Positions 41,192-49,477 of a stretch of 64,000 nt of DNA are shown here, one piece after another. Each line of letters begins with the position of its first letter. The first letter of the stretch is position 1. The notes below the pieces were generated by a model. The model saw nothing but the letters and a program-made list of their open reading frames with translations, was not told the DNA's origin and ran no database searches. Made by a program: the position numbers and the translations under genes. Source of the DNA: VRUE01 sp963819755 (GTDB taxonomy: Bacteria > Actinomycetota > Thermoleophilia > Solirubrobacterales > 70-9). The stretch is taken from assembly GCA_963819755.1 (NCBI GenBank), contig CAWFXB010000001.1:744001-808000 (forward strand), read 5' to 3'.

Positions 41192-42037
41192 ATGCGCGTC
41201 ATCGACACGATGCACCTCGGCCGTCCCCACGTGATCGGCTGCTGGCAGGTCGGCGATGCCCTGGTCGATCCCGGCCCTGAGTCCTCGCTGCCGACTCTGC
41301 TCGGCGCGCTCGGCGAGGAGCGGCCACGAGCCCTGTTGCTCACCCACATCCACCTCGACCACGCCGCCGCGACCGGAGCGCTCGTGCGCCGCTGGCCCGA
41401 CCTCGAGGTCTACGTCCACGAGCGGGGAGCACCGCATCTGATCGACCCCTCGAAGCTGCTGGCGAGCGCCGGGCGCCTCTACGGCGATCAGATGCAGCGG
41501 CTCTGGGGCGAGATCGTGCCCGTGCCGGAGGCCAACGTGAAGCCGCTCTCGGGCGGTGAGCAGGTCCTCGGCATGCGCGTCGCCTACACCCCCGGCCACG
41601 CCTCCCACCACGTCTGCTACCTGCACGAGGAGAGCGGGACCGCCTTCGTCGGCGACGTCGCCGCGGTTTCGATTCCGGGAACCGACCTGATCGTCCCCCC
41701 CACCCCACCGCCCGACATCGACATCGAGCGCTGGGAGGACTCGATCGGCATCGTCGAAAGCTGGCAGCCGGAGAAGCTTGCCCTAACCCACTTCGCCGCA
41801 ATCGACGATCCGGCCCCTCATCTGGCAAAGGTCCGCGAGCGCCTCCGCGAGGAGGCCCAGCAGGCGCGCAACCTCTCCGAGGACGAATACGAGCAACGCC
41901 ACCGCGACCTGGTCGCCGAACACGCTGAAAACGCTGACTCAGCTCAAGAGCTGATCCAGTGCGTCCCACCCCAGTACCAATGGCGTGGGCTAAATAGGTA
42001 CTGGACCAAGCGCACCGAGCGAGAGGCGTCCGGGTAG
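41192..42037 (+). CDS. Metallo-beta-lactamase-fold hydrolase
   Basis: A 281-residue MBL-fold protein. The metal motif is THIHLDHAAATG, followed by YTPGHASHH and FVGDVAA (the bridging Asp), and a final LALTHFAAID His. The fold fits glyoxalase II-like hydrolases. The C-terminal tail of about 70 residues is helical. The end of its coding sequence and its stop lie inside the left arm of the hairpin element at 42021-42136. Confidence 0.82.
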   Translation: MRVIDTMHLGRPHVIGCWQVGDALVDPGPESSLPTLLGALGEERPRALLLTHIHLDHAAATGALVRRWPDLEVYVHERGAPHLIDPSKLLASAGRLYGDQMQRLWGEIVPVPEANVKPLSGGEQVLGMRVAYTPGHASHHVCYLHEESGTAFVGDVAAVSIPGTDLIVPPTPPPDIDIERWEDSIGIVESWQPEKLALTHFAAIDDPAPHLAKVRERLREEAQQARNLSEDEYEQRHRDLVAEHAENADSAQELIQCVPPQYQWRGLNRYWTKRTEREASG

Positions 42038-42136
42038 GCCCGGAACGTCTTGTACTTTTTGGTCGACGCCTTCGGGCGACAGCCCAAACGCGATACATCC
42101 AAAAAGTTAAGTGGAGGGCCTGCCCGGACGCCTCTC
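42021..42136. repeat. Long hairpin element A between convergent genes
   Basis: The outer arms 42021-42041 and 42116-42136 pair over 21 bases with one G-U. An inner stem ACTTTTTGG 42054-42062 pairs with CCAAAAAGT 42099-42107, and the apex carries CGCC-TTCG-GGCG (42067-42078). The core GAACG-x-CTTGTACTTTTT recurs in element B (44926-45035), while the outer stem differs by compensatory changes. It may be a bidirectional terminator or a structured RNA family. Confidence 0.6.
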
Positions 42137-42140
42137 CAAC

Positions 42141-43310
42141 TCAACCCAAATGCTCACGCATCCGCTCGACCGCCTCGATAATCCGCTCATCAGGGGTGGT
42201 GAGCGCAATCCTGAAGAATCCCTCGCCGCTCGGCCCATACATCGAGCCGGGCGATACGACGACCGCAGCCTCTTCGAGCACGAGCTCGGCGAAGGAGGTC
42301 GAGGTGTGGCCGTCCGGCACCGGCGCCCAGACGTAGATCGTCCCCTTCGGCGCGCTCACCTCGACGCCGATCTCGCTCAGCGCCGAGACGACCAGATCGC
42401 GGCGGCGGGCATAGGTCGCGTTCATCCGCTCCAGCGGGCCGTTGGGTCCCTCCAGCGCTGCTATCCCCGCCTTCTGGACGGCCTCGAACAGGCCCGAATC
42501 GACGTTCGTCTTCAGCCGCCAGTAGGTCTGCACGGCCTCGGCGTTGCCGAGGATCGCGGCGCAGCGCCAGCCGGTCATGTTGAAGCCCTTTGACAGGGAG
42601 AAGACCTCGACACCGACCTCCTTGGCGCCGGGTGTGGCGAGGAAGCTGGGCGCGACGTAGCCGTCGTAGGTCGTCTCCGAGTAGGCGTTGTCGTGGACGA
42701 CGAGGATTTCGTGCTCGCGGGCGAAGGAGACGACCAGCTCGAAGAAGCCCTCGGGAACGACGGCCCCGGTCGGGTTGTTGGGGTAATTGATGAACATCAA
42801 GCGTGCCTTGGCCGCGACGTCGGCCGGCACCGCGCCGAGGTCCGGAGCGAAGCCGAGCTCGGGGACCAGGGGCAGCAACTCGGGCGTCGCGCCGGCAAGG
42901 ATCGGGCCCCCCGTGTAGACCGGGTAGCCGGGGTCTGAGGCGAGGGCGACGCCGCCTGGATCGAGGAAGGCAAAGCAGAGGTTGTAGATGCACTCCTTGG
43001 CGCCAATCGCCGGGATCACCTCGCTGCCGGGGTCGATCTCGACTCCGAAGCGCTTGTCGTAGAAGCGCGCAAAGGCCTCGCGGAAGTCGTCGCGACCGCG
43101 GTTGCTCGGGTACTGATGGGTGGTCGGGTCGGCGACCGCCTCCTGCATCGCCGAGACGATGTGCGGATAGGTCGGTTCGTCCGGATCGCCGATCCCGAGG
43201 CTGATCACGTCGATGCCCGCGGCGCGCTTCTCAGCGATCCGCCGCTCCAATTCCTGGAACATGTACGGAGGCATCGCCTCCAGGCGCTTGGATGGCTCTG
43301 CGATCCCCAC
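42141..43310 (-). CDS. dapL: LL-diaminopimelate aminotransferase-like (DapL)
   Basis: A 389-residue class I/II PLP aminotransferase. The N-terminal PPYMFQELERRIAEKRAAG and SLGIGDPDEPTYPHI are typical of the DapL group, which converts tetrahydrodipicolinate directly to LL-2,6-diaminopimelate. The PLP lysine lies in SLSKGFNMTGWR, and NYPNNPTGAVV and DNAYSETTYDG are conserved. It lies 12 bases downstream of dapF, so the two genes would form the last lysine/peptidoglycan precursor steps. Other aminotransferase substrates cannot be excluded. Confidence 0.82.
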   Translation of the reverse strand: MGIAEPSKRLEAMPPYMFQELERRIAEKRAAGIDVISLGIGDPDEPTYPHIVSAMQEAVADPTTHQYPSNRGRDDFREAFARFYDKRFGVEIDPGSEVIPAIGAKECIYNLCFAFLDPGGVALASDPGYPVYTGGPILAGATPELLPLVPELGFAPDLGAVPADVAAKARLMFINYPNNPTGAVVPEGFFELVVSFAREHEILVVHDNAYSETTYDGYVAPSFLATPGAKEVGVEVFSLSKGFNMTGWRCAAILGNAEAVQTYWRLKTNVDSGLFEAVQKAGIAALEGPNGPLERMNATYARRRDLVVSALSEIGVEVSAPKGTIYVWAPVPDGHTSTSFAELVLEEAAVVVSPGSMYGPSGEGFFRIALTTPDERIIEAVERMREHLG

Positions 43311-43322
43311 GGGCGCGGAAAT

Positions 43323-44168
43323 CTAGTCGTTGAGCTCGGACAGCGCCTGCAGCAGCTCAGGAGAGAGCTCGCCGGCGCAGATCGGCTCCGCCCAGCCGCT
43401 CAGCCGCACGCCGAGGTCGTCGGAGATCTCGACCTCCAGCTCGCCGCCGTCGAGCTCGACGGTGATCGGGCTCGGCGCCCCTCGCAGGAAGGCCGACACC
43501 GCGGCCCCGCTCGCGCCCGTGCCCGAAGAGAGCGTCTCCCCTACGCCGCGCTCGAAGATCCGCGCCCGCACCCTGCTGCCGTCGACCCTGAAGAAGGAGA
43601 CGTTGGTGCGGTTCGGGAAGAGCTCGCTCGCTTCGATCGCCGGACCGATCGGGTCGAGATCGAGGTCCTCGACCTCGTCGCCGACCTCGATCGCGCACTG
43701 CGGGTTGCCGATCGAGACGTGCTGGAACTCCCACTCGCGGCCGCCGGCACTCAGAGAGCCCCTGCCATCCGCGGCACCCGAGGGGAAATCCTTCGAAGTC
43801 GTCGAGGCTTTGCCCATGTCGACCGAGCAGGTCAGCTCGGAGGTGATCGTCGGCGTGATCGGCCCGGCGGCGGTGCGGATCGTGAACACGTCCGCGTCGG
43901 TCCAGCCATGCCGGCGCAGGTAGAGGATCGCCTCGCGCGCGCCGTTGCCGGAGAGCTCGGCCTCCGACCCGTCTGGGTTAAAGATCCGCAGGTCGGCGAC
44001 GAAATCGGGGTGATCGCTGCGCGAGAGCAACAGGACACCATCGGAGCCGATGCCGAAATGCGGGTCGCAGATCCACTCGACGCGGGACGAGGTCAGCTCC
44101 CAGGGGAGCGCGTCTGCTTCGAGGATCACGTAGTCGTTGCCCAGCGCCTGCCACTTCTCGAATCGCAT
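43323..44168 (-). CDS. dapF: Diaminopimelate epimerase-like protein with Ser at both catalytic Cys positions
   Basis: A 281-residue protein of the DapF fold. It keeps ALGNDYVIL, GIGSDGVLLL, NPDGSEAEL-S-GNGAR and ERGVGETL-S-S-GTGA. In ordinary DapF the residue before GNG and the residue before GTG are the two catalytic cysteines (Cys73 and Cys217 in Haemophilus). Here both are Ser, encoded TCC and TCG. GNPH is GNPQ. The Cys-pair racemase mechanism therefore cannot operate as known. It may be inactive, use another mechanism, or belong to a clade-wide variant. It starts 9 bases after the miaA stop and is followed by dapL. Confidence 0.85.
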   Translation of the reverse strand: MRFEKWQALGNDYVILEADALPWELTSSRVEWICDPHFGIGSDGVLLLSRSDHPDFVADLRIFNPDGSEAELSGNGAREAILYLRRHGWTDADVFTIRTAAGPITPTITSELTCSVDMGKASTTSKDFPSGAADGRGSLSAGGREWEFQHVSIGNPQCAIEVGDEVEDLDLDPIGPAIEASELFPNRTNVSFFRVDGSRVRARIFERGVGETLSSGTGASGAAVSAFLRGAPSPITVELDGGELEVEISDDLGVRLSGWAEPICAGELSPELLQALSELND

Positions 44169-44177
44169 CCGCGCACC

Positions 44178-44909
44178 CTACTCAGACAAGTCGGAGGCGA
44201 TCTCGGCGGCTATGTCGGCGTCGGAGCGAGCGGCGCGGTCGATCGCGCGGAGATTGGGGATCTTGCGCATCCAGGTCAGCTGACGCCTCGCGTAGTTGCG
44301 CGAGCGCTTCTTCATCAGCTCGATATCGCCGCCGAGCAACTCGTCGAAGCCGAGCGCCTTGCGGGCGGTGCGCGAGGGCCCCAACGCTTCGGCCAGGCGC
44401 ACCTCCTCCTCCGCCCCGGCGGCGACGATCGCCTCGGTGCGCGCATCGATCCGCTCATAGAGCTGGGCGCGATCCATGTCGAGACCGAAGATCGTCGTGG
44501 GCAACCGGGTCTGCGGCGACCAAAGCTCGGAGTCCACGGCCCCGGGCGGAGCCTTTTCAAGCGAAAGCTCAGCAACCGCAGCGCGCAAATACAGCCCGGT
44601 CCCCCCCACAACGATCGGCCTCCGCCCAGCCTCAAGCGCAGCATCGATCTCAGCATGCGCCAATCCCATGTAGTCGCCCACCGAGAACGGCTGGGTGACG
44701 GGCACAAAGCCAACCAACCGATGCTCCAGCTTGGCCTGCTCGTCTGGGCTCGCAACGCCCGTCAGGACGCTGAGCCCTTCGTAAACCTGAAGCGCATCGC
44801 AAGAGATGGCAACAGGATCCTCGCCCCGCTCTCGCAGCAGCCCAGCAAGCGCAATCGCGACCCCGGTCTTCCCTACCCCGGTGGGCCCGAAGATCCCGAG
44901 AACATTCAC
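44178..44909 (-). CDS. miaA: tRNA dimethylallyltransferase MiaA, internally shortened
   Basis: GTG 44909 gives a 243-residue protein; typical MiaA has about 300. The P-loop GPTGVGKT (8-15), SCDALQVYEGL, GGTGLYLRAAV and the C-terminal YARRQLTWMRK are present. Between about residues 115 and 140 the usual 50-residue segment with R-x-D-P, D-x-R-R-x-x-R-A-L-E and TG-x-P is absent, leaving only LEKAPPGAVDSELW. That segment helps hold tRNA and the substrate. The frame is intact, so this is a deletion and not a frameshift. It lies between miaB and dapF. Confidence 0.85.
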   Translation of the reverse strand: MNVLGIFGPTGVGKTGVAIALAGLLRERGEDPVAISCDALQVYEGLSVLTGVASPDEQAKLEHRLVGFVPVTQPFSVGDYMGLAHAEIDAALEAGRRPIVVGGTGLYLRAAVAELSLEKAPPGAVDSELWSPQTRLPTTIFGLDMDRAQLYERIDARTEAIVAAGAEEEVRLAEALGPSRTARKALGFDELLGGDIELMKKRSRNYARRQLTWMRKIPNLRAIDRAARSDADIAAEIASDLSE

Positions 44910-44925
44910 CGAAGGGATCCGAAAA

Positions 44926-45035
44926 GGCGGTGTCGGGGCTGCCCCGAACGGCTTGTACTTTTTCGGTGTGGGGTCGGGGCGTAACCGCAACGGCCCCACC
45001 GAAAAAGTTGAGTGAGGGGTAGCCCCGACACCGCC
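44926..45035. repeat. Long hairpin element B between miaB and miaA
   Basis: Arms 44926-44945 and 45016-45035 pair over 20 bases with one G-U. The inner stem ACTTTTTCGGT 44957-44967 pairs with ACCGAAAAAGT 44998-45008. It shares the core GAACG-G-CTTGTACTTTTT with element A. The two outer stems differ at several positions, always by compensating changes. It occupies most of the 139-base gap before the miaA start. Confidence 0.6.
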
Positions 45036-45048
45036 CCTGCCGAAGCCT

Positions 45049-46377
45049 TCAACGAAAAAGTTGAGTGAGGGGCTTCACCGCCACCCCTCCCAAGGTGGTC
45101 GAGGTCGCACGATCTATCTCGACAGTCACGAACTCCCCAGACTCGCCAACCCCGTCGAAGTTCACCGCCTTGTTGTGCCGAGTCCGCCCACGCAGCCGCG
45201 TCGAATCGGTCCGGCTTGTGCCTTCGACGAGAACCTCCATGTCGCGCCCGACAAACCGCTGCGCCCGCTCGGTGGCGCGCCGCTGAACCAGCTCGACGAG
45301 CCGCTCCATCCGCTCCCGCTTGACCGGGTGGGACACCTGCTCGCCCATCGTCGCCGCCTCGGTCTCGCGACGCGGCGAGAAGACGAAGGTGAAGGCGCTG
45401 TCGTAGCCGACCTCGTCGACGACTTCGAGCGTCTGCGCGAAGTCTGCCTCGGTCTCGCCGGGGAAGCCGACGATGATGTCGGTGGTGATCGCGCAGTCGG
45501 GCACGTGCTCGCGGATCAGCGCGACGCGATCCATGTAGCGCCGGCGATCGTAAGTGCGTCGCATCCGCTTGAGGATCGCGCTGGAGCCCGACTGCAGCGG
45601 CAGATGGATGTGCTCACAGAGCGAGGGCAGCTCAGCATGGGCGCGGATCACGTCCTCGCGCATGTCCTTGGGGTGCGGGCTGGTGTAGCGGATGCGCTCG
45701 ATCCCCTCGACCGCGTCGACCCGCGTCAGCAGCTCGGCGAAGCCGATGCGCGACTCACTCGGCAGATCGCGGCCGTAGCTATTGACGTTTTGCCCGAGCA
45801 GGGTCACCTCGCGCACGCCGTCCGCCGCGAGGGCCTCGGCCTCGACGAGCAGCTCAGCGGGGTCGCGACTCTCCTCGCGGCCCCGGGTCGAGGGCACGAT
45901 GCAGTAGGAGCACCTGCAGTTGCAGCCCTGCGAGATCTGCAGCCAGCCCTGAAACTCGCGCTCGCGACGGGCCGGCAGGTGGCCGGAGAAGTCCTCGAAC
46001 TCGAAATACCCCTGGGCGGTGAGCGAATCCGAGTTGAGGAACTCGGCAAGCCGGTGGATCTGCCCGGGGCCGAAGGCGACGTCCACGAAGGGAAAGCGCT
46101 CAAAGACCTCCTCCTTGACCGACTGCGCCCAGCAGCCCCCCACTCCGACCACGCGCTCGGGGTCTTCGGACTTGAGCCGCTTCGCCTCGCCCAGATGGGC
46201 GACAAAGCGGTTGTCCGCCGACTCGCGGATCGAGCAGGTGTTGAAGAGGATCAGGTCGGCATCGGCGCGACTCGGAGCCTCGGCGTAGCCAAGCGACTCG
46301 AGCATCCCCTGCATCCGCTCGGAATCGTGCACGTTCATCTGGCAGCCGAACGTGGTGACGTGGTAGCGCTTACCCAT
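45049..46377 (-). CDS. miaB: tRNA-2-methylthio-N6-dimethylallyladenosine synthase
   Basis: A 442-residue radical-SAM methylthiotransferase that adds the methylthio group to i6A37. The N-terminal UPF0004 domain has TFGCQMN, FNTCSIRE and GGCWAQ cysteines. The radical-SAM motif is CNCRCSYC, followed by LLGQNVNSYGRD and LPLQSGS. A TRAM domain closes it. Its last codons (PLTQLFR) coincide with a half-copy of the nearby hairpin element. With miaA it covers A37 hypermodification. Confidence 0.93.
   Translation of the reverse strand: MGKRYHVTTFGCQMNVHDSERMQGMLESLGYAEAPSRADADLILFNTCSIRESADNRFVAHLGEAKRLKSEDPERVVGVGGCWAQSVKEEVFERFPFVDVAFGPGQIHRLAEFLNSDSLTAQGYFEFEDFSGHLPARREREFQGWLQISQGCNCRCSYCIVPSTRGREESRDPAELLVEAEALAADGVREVTLLGQNVNSYGRDLPSESRIGFAELLTRVDAVEGIERIRYTSPHPKDMREDVIRAHAELPSLCEHIHLPLQSGSSAILKRMRRTYDRRRYMDRVALIREHVPDCAITTDIIVGFPGETEADFAQTLEVVDEVGYDSAFTFVFSPRRETEAATMGEQVSHPVKRERMERLVELVQRRATERAQRFVGRDMEVLVEGTSRTDSTRLRGRTRHNKAVNFDGVGESGEFVTVEIDRATSTTLGGVAVKPLTQLFR
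45051..45072. repeat. Partial second copy of the element B right half, inside the miaB 3' end
   Basis: ACCGAAAAAGTTGAGTGAGG and the next two bases (44998-45019, in element B) recur at 45051-45072 with one mismatch (AACGAAAAAGTTG). The second copy overlaps the miaB stop and encodes its final residues. This looks like a short direct duplication of the element end. Confidence 0.6.
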
Positions 46378-46410
46378 CGGTGGCAGGGTAGCGGCGGGGC
46401 CCAGGCGGCG

Positions 46411-47004
46411 TTACTTCACCGTCAAAGTGCCTTCCATGCCCGCTTCGGCATGTCCGGGGATGGTGCAGAGGAAGGTGTAGGTGCCGGGGGCAAGGTCGGC
46501 GCTCACCGACGTCTTCCCTTTGGCGATCGTTTCGGAAATCGCGATCTGTTCGCCGTTCTGCTCGATCGCCACGTCGTGTTCGAGCGCCGACGGGTTGTTG
46601 AAGTCGATCGTCACCTTGCCCGGCTTGCTGGTCAGCGTCGTCGTGTCGAAGGCGATCTGCGTGGGATCGGCAGCCAGCTGAAGGGTCCCGCCAGGGCCCT
46701 TCGCCTTGGCTTCCGGCTTTGCCTTGACAGCGCCCTCGGCTTCGCCGGAGCCGACCGGCGATTTCTCCTCTTCGATGAATTTTTCGCCAGCGCCTTCGAC
46801 CTCGGCCGCTCTCGCTTCCTGCTCGTCCTTGCCGTGAAGAACCGCAAAGGTCGTCGCGCCGCCGACCAGGATCACGAACCAGAGAATGACGACGGGGGTG
46901 AACCGGCCCGGAAAGCTCTCGAAGCGCAGGCCGATGAAGCTGACCACGACCGCCGAGACGGCGAGAAGGGGTCCGACTATGAAGAAGACGGTTCCGTTGT
47001 CCAT
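46411..47004 (-). CDS. Membrane-anchored cupredoxin-domain protein
   Basis: A 197-residue protein with two N-terminal helices (about 5-25 and 37-56), an acidic/Ala-rich linker and a C-terminal cupredoxin. The type 1 copper ligands are readable as His in ALEHDVAIEQ, Cys in FLCTIPGH, the following His and Met in EAGMEGT. It would be an extracytoplasmic blue-copper electron carrier or copper-binding domain. It sits between rny and miaB, with no functional link apparent. Confidence 0.8.
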   Translation of the reverse strand: MDNGTVFFIVGPLLAVSAVVVSFIGLRFESFPGRFTPVVILWFVILVGGATTFAVLHGKDEQEARAAEVEGAGEKFIEEEKSPVGSGEAEGAVKAKPEAKAKGPGGTLQLAADPTQIAFDTTTLTSKPGKVTIDFNNPSALEHDVAIEQNGEQIAISETIAKGKTSVSADLAPGTYTFLCTIPGHAEAGMEGTLTVK

Positions 47005-47058
47005 GCGGCGGGAATCCTATCCACAGAGGACGGCGGAGCGGCCCCGCCAGGTTCGGCC

Positions 47059-48309
47059 TCACCTGGCGTAGCTGGTCGCGCGGCTCTCGCGAATGACGGT
47101 GATCTTGATCCGGCCCGGATAGGAGACCTCGCGCTCTATCGCCGCGGCAATCTCATACGCGATCAGCGCCGCGCGCTCGTCGTCGACCGCGCCGGGATCG
47201 ACCATGACCCGCATCTCGCGACCGGCCTGCATCGCGTAGACCCTCTCCACCCCGGCGTGGCGCGAGGCGAGCTCCTCGAGCTCGTGGAGGCGAGCCACGT
47301 ACTCCTCGAGCGTGTCGCCGCGGGCGCCTGGCCGCGCTCCGGAGAGGGCGTCAGCGGCTTGCACCACCACTGCCTCGACCGAGCGCGGCTCGACCTCGTC
47401 GTGATGAGCCTCGATCGCGTGGGCGACCTCCTCGCTCTCGCCGTAGCGACGGGCGAGGCGGGCACCGATCTGCGCGTGCGTCCCCTCGACCTCCTGGTCG
47501 ACCGCCTTGCCGATGTCGTGCAGCAGCGCCGCTCGCCGGGCGATGTCGGCGGCGGCACCGAGCTCGACCGCGATCAGCGCAGCCAGGTAGGAGGACTCGA
47601 CCAGGTGGCCGAGCACGTTCTGCCCGTAGCTGGTGCGGAACTGCAACCTGCCGAGCAGGTCGATCAGGTGCGGATGGAGGCTGTTGACGTTGGCATCGAG
47701 CGTCGCTCGCTCGCCCTCTTCGACCACCCGATCCTCAATTTCCCTCGTCGCCTGCTCGAATGCCTCCTCGCAGCGGGACGGGTGGATGCGGCCGTCGGCG
47801 ATGAGCCGTTCGAGGGTGAGGCGGGCGATCTCGCGGCGCATCCCGTCGAAGCTCGAGAGGCGCACCGCGGACGGTGTGTCGTCGACGATGATGTCGACCC
47901 CGGTCAGCTGCTCGAGCACGTGGATGTTGCGCCCCTCGCGGCCGATGATCCTGCCCTTCATCTCGTCGTTCGGCAGCTGAACCAGCTGGGTCGTCGTTCG
48001 CACCGCGTGCGGTGCTGCGAGGCGCTGCGTCGCGGTGGCGAGGATGCCGCGGGCGCGCCTCTCCGCCTCGTGGCGGGTCTCCTCCTCGATCTTGCGCAAG
48101 GCCAGGCCGGCTTGGCGGCGGGCACCGACCTCGACTTCGTCGAGAAGCATCTGGCGCGCCTCGTCCACGCTCAACGAGGAAATTCGTTCCAGCTCGGCGC
48201 GCTTCAGCTCACCGAGCTGTGCGTCCAGCGCCTCCAGCCGGTCCAAAACCAGATCTGGCTCCGAACCGTTGCCGCGTGACCAATTCCACGGCGGCATGCT
48301 GATTTTCAT
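47059..48309 (-). CDS. rny: Ribonuclease Y lacking the N-terminal membrane anchor
   Basis: A 416-residue endoribonuclease. The KH domain has DEMKGRIIGREGRNIH and the HD domain has AALLHDIGKAVDQ, AHHDEVEP and VQAADALSG. The protein starts directly with a shortened coiled coil (ELKRAELERISSLSVDEA). Family members such as B. subtilis RNase Y have an N-terminal helix and about 520 residues. There is only a 42-base gap to recA, so no anchor is hidden upstream. It would be cytosolic or recruited by a partner. Confidence 0.9.
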   Translation of the reverse strand: MKISMPPWNWSRGNGSEPDLVLDRLEALDAQLGELKRAELERISSLSVDEARQMLLDEVEVGARRQAGLALRKIEEETRHEAERRARGILATATQRLAAPHAVRTTTQLVQLPNDEMKGRIIGREGRNIHVLEQLTGVDIIVDDTPSAVRLSSFDGMRREIARLTLERLIADGRIHPSRCEEAFEQATREIEDRVVEEGERATLDANVNSLHPHLIDLLGRLQFRTSYGQNVLGHLVESSYLAALIAVELGAAADIARRAALLHDIGKAVDQEVEGTHAQIGARLARRYGESEEVAHAIEAHHDEVEPRSVEAVVVQAADALSGARPGARGDTLEEYVARLHELEELASRHAGVERVYAMQAGREMRVMVDPGAVDDERAALIAYEIAAAIEREVSYPGRIKITVIRESRATSYAR

Positions 48310-48351
48310 CTACGCCGGAGACTACTCCTATAGACGCGCGTGTCTAATCGG

Positions 48352-49467
48352 CTATGCGGCCTGGACCTCGGCCACCGACTCGACCGACGACTCAGCCGCA
48401 GGCGCCGTCTCCTCAGCCACGGGCACGACGTTCTCGGTGCCGATGCCGAGCGCGGTGCGGATCTTGGCCTCGATCTCGCTTGCGATCTCGGGGTTCTCGG
48501 CGAGGAACTGTTTGGCGTTGTTGCGCCCCTGACCAAGCCGCGTCTTGCCGTAGGAGAAGAACGAGCCGGATTTCTGCACCAGGTCGTGCTCGATGCCAAA
48601 GTCGAGCAGGCCGCCCTCGCGCGAGATGCCGACCCCGTACTCGATGTCGAACTCGGCCTGGCGGAAGGGCGAGGCAACCTTGTTCTTGACGACTTTGACC
48701 CGGACCCGGTTGCCGACCGCCTCGGTCCCTTCCTTGAGGGTCTCAATACGGCGGATGTCGAGGCGCTGCGAGGAGTAGAACTTGAGCGCCCTGCCGCCGG
48801 GTTGGGTCTCCGGCGAGCCGAACTGAACGCCGACTTTTTCGCGGATCTGGTTGGTGAAGAGGCAGACGGTGTTGGTCCGGTTGAGGTTGCCGGCCAGTTT
48901 GCGCATCGCCTGCGACATCAGGCGCGCCTGCAGGCCGACGGTCGTGTCGCCGATCTGGCCGTCGAGCTCAGCTTTAGGCGTCAGCGCCGCAACCGAGTCG
49001 ATTGCGACCACGTCGATCGCGGCGGAGGCGATCAGGCGATCGGCGATCTGCAACGCCTGCTCGCCGTAGTCGGGCTGGGAGACCAGAAGCTCGTCGGTAT
49101 CGACGCCGATCTTGCGGGCGTAGCTCGGGTCGATCGCGTGCTCGGTGTCGATGAAGGCGCAGATCCCGCCGCGGGCCTGAGCTTCGGAGATGATGTGGTA
49201 GATCAGCGTCGTCTTTCCCGAGGACTCGGGGCCGAAGATCTCGACGATCCGGCCCCGGGGGACGCCACCGATGCCCAGCGCCAGGTCGAGCGCGAGCGCT
49301 CCGGTCGGGATCGCCGGGATCTTGATCGTCGCATCGGCGCCGAGGCGCATCAACGAGCCCTCGCCAAACTCGCGCTTGATTCCGGTTACGGCTGCTTCCA
49401 GCGCCGCGTCCTTGGCCTTCGCTTCCTTGGCCGAGGCGTCCTTCAGGGCCATTTTCTTGTCTGCCAT
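48352..49467 (-). CDS. recA: Recombinase RecA
   Basis: A 371-residue recombinase. The Walker A is GPESSGKTTL, the Walker B VVAIDSVAALTP, and the MAW signature ALKFYSSQRLDIR is intact. Start ATG 49467 has GGAAGAG-like purines before it; a longer frame upstream has no homology. The N-terminal 20 residues are Lys/Ala-rich. It drives homologous strand exchange and LexA self-cleavage. recX, usual in this place in actinobacteria, is absent; rny follows. No LexA box recognised upstream. Confidence 0.96.
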   Translation of the reverse strand: MADKKMALKDASAKEAKAKDAALEAAVTGIKREFGEGSLMRLGADATIKIPAIPTGALALDLALGIGGVPRGRIVEIFGPESSGKTTLIYHIISEAQARGGICAFIDTEHAIDPSYARKIGVDTDELLVSQPDYGEQALQIADRLIASAAIDVVAIDSVAALTPKAELDGQIGDTTVGLQARLMSQAMRKLAGNLNRTNTVCLFTNQIREKVGVQFGSPETQPGGRALKFYSSQRLDIRRIETLKEGTEAVGNRVRVKVVKNKVASPFRQAEFDIEYGVGISREGGLLDFGIEHDLVQKSGSFFSYGKTRLGQGRNNAKQFLAENPEIASEIEAKIRTALGIGTENVVPVAEETAPAAESSVESVAEVQAA

Positions 49468-49477
49468 CTCTTCCACC

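Noticed and set aside
44910..44999. N-terminal extension of MiaA to 44999
   Set aside because: It is translated hairpin element B and Pro-rich sequence, not part of the MiaA family; GTG 44909 fits.
45061..48279. Open frame of more than 1000 codons on the plus strand
   Set aside because: It is antisense to miaB, the cupredoxin gene and rny, all of which are clear on the minus strand. High-GC codon bias keeps the opposite frame open; no homology is seen.
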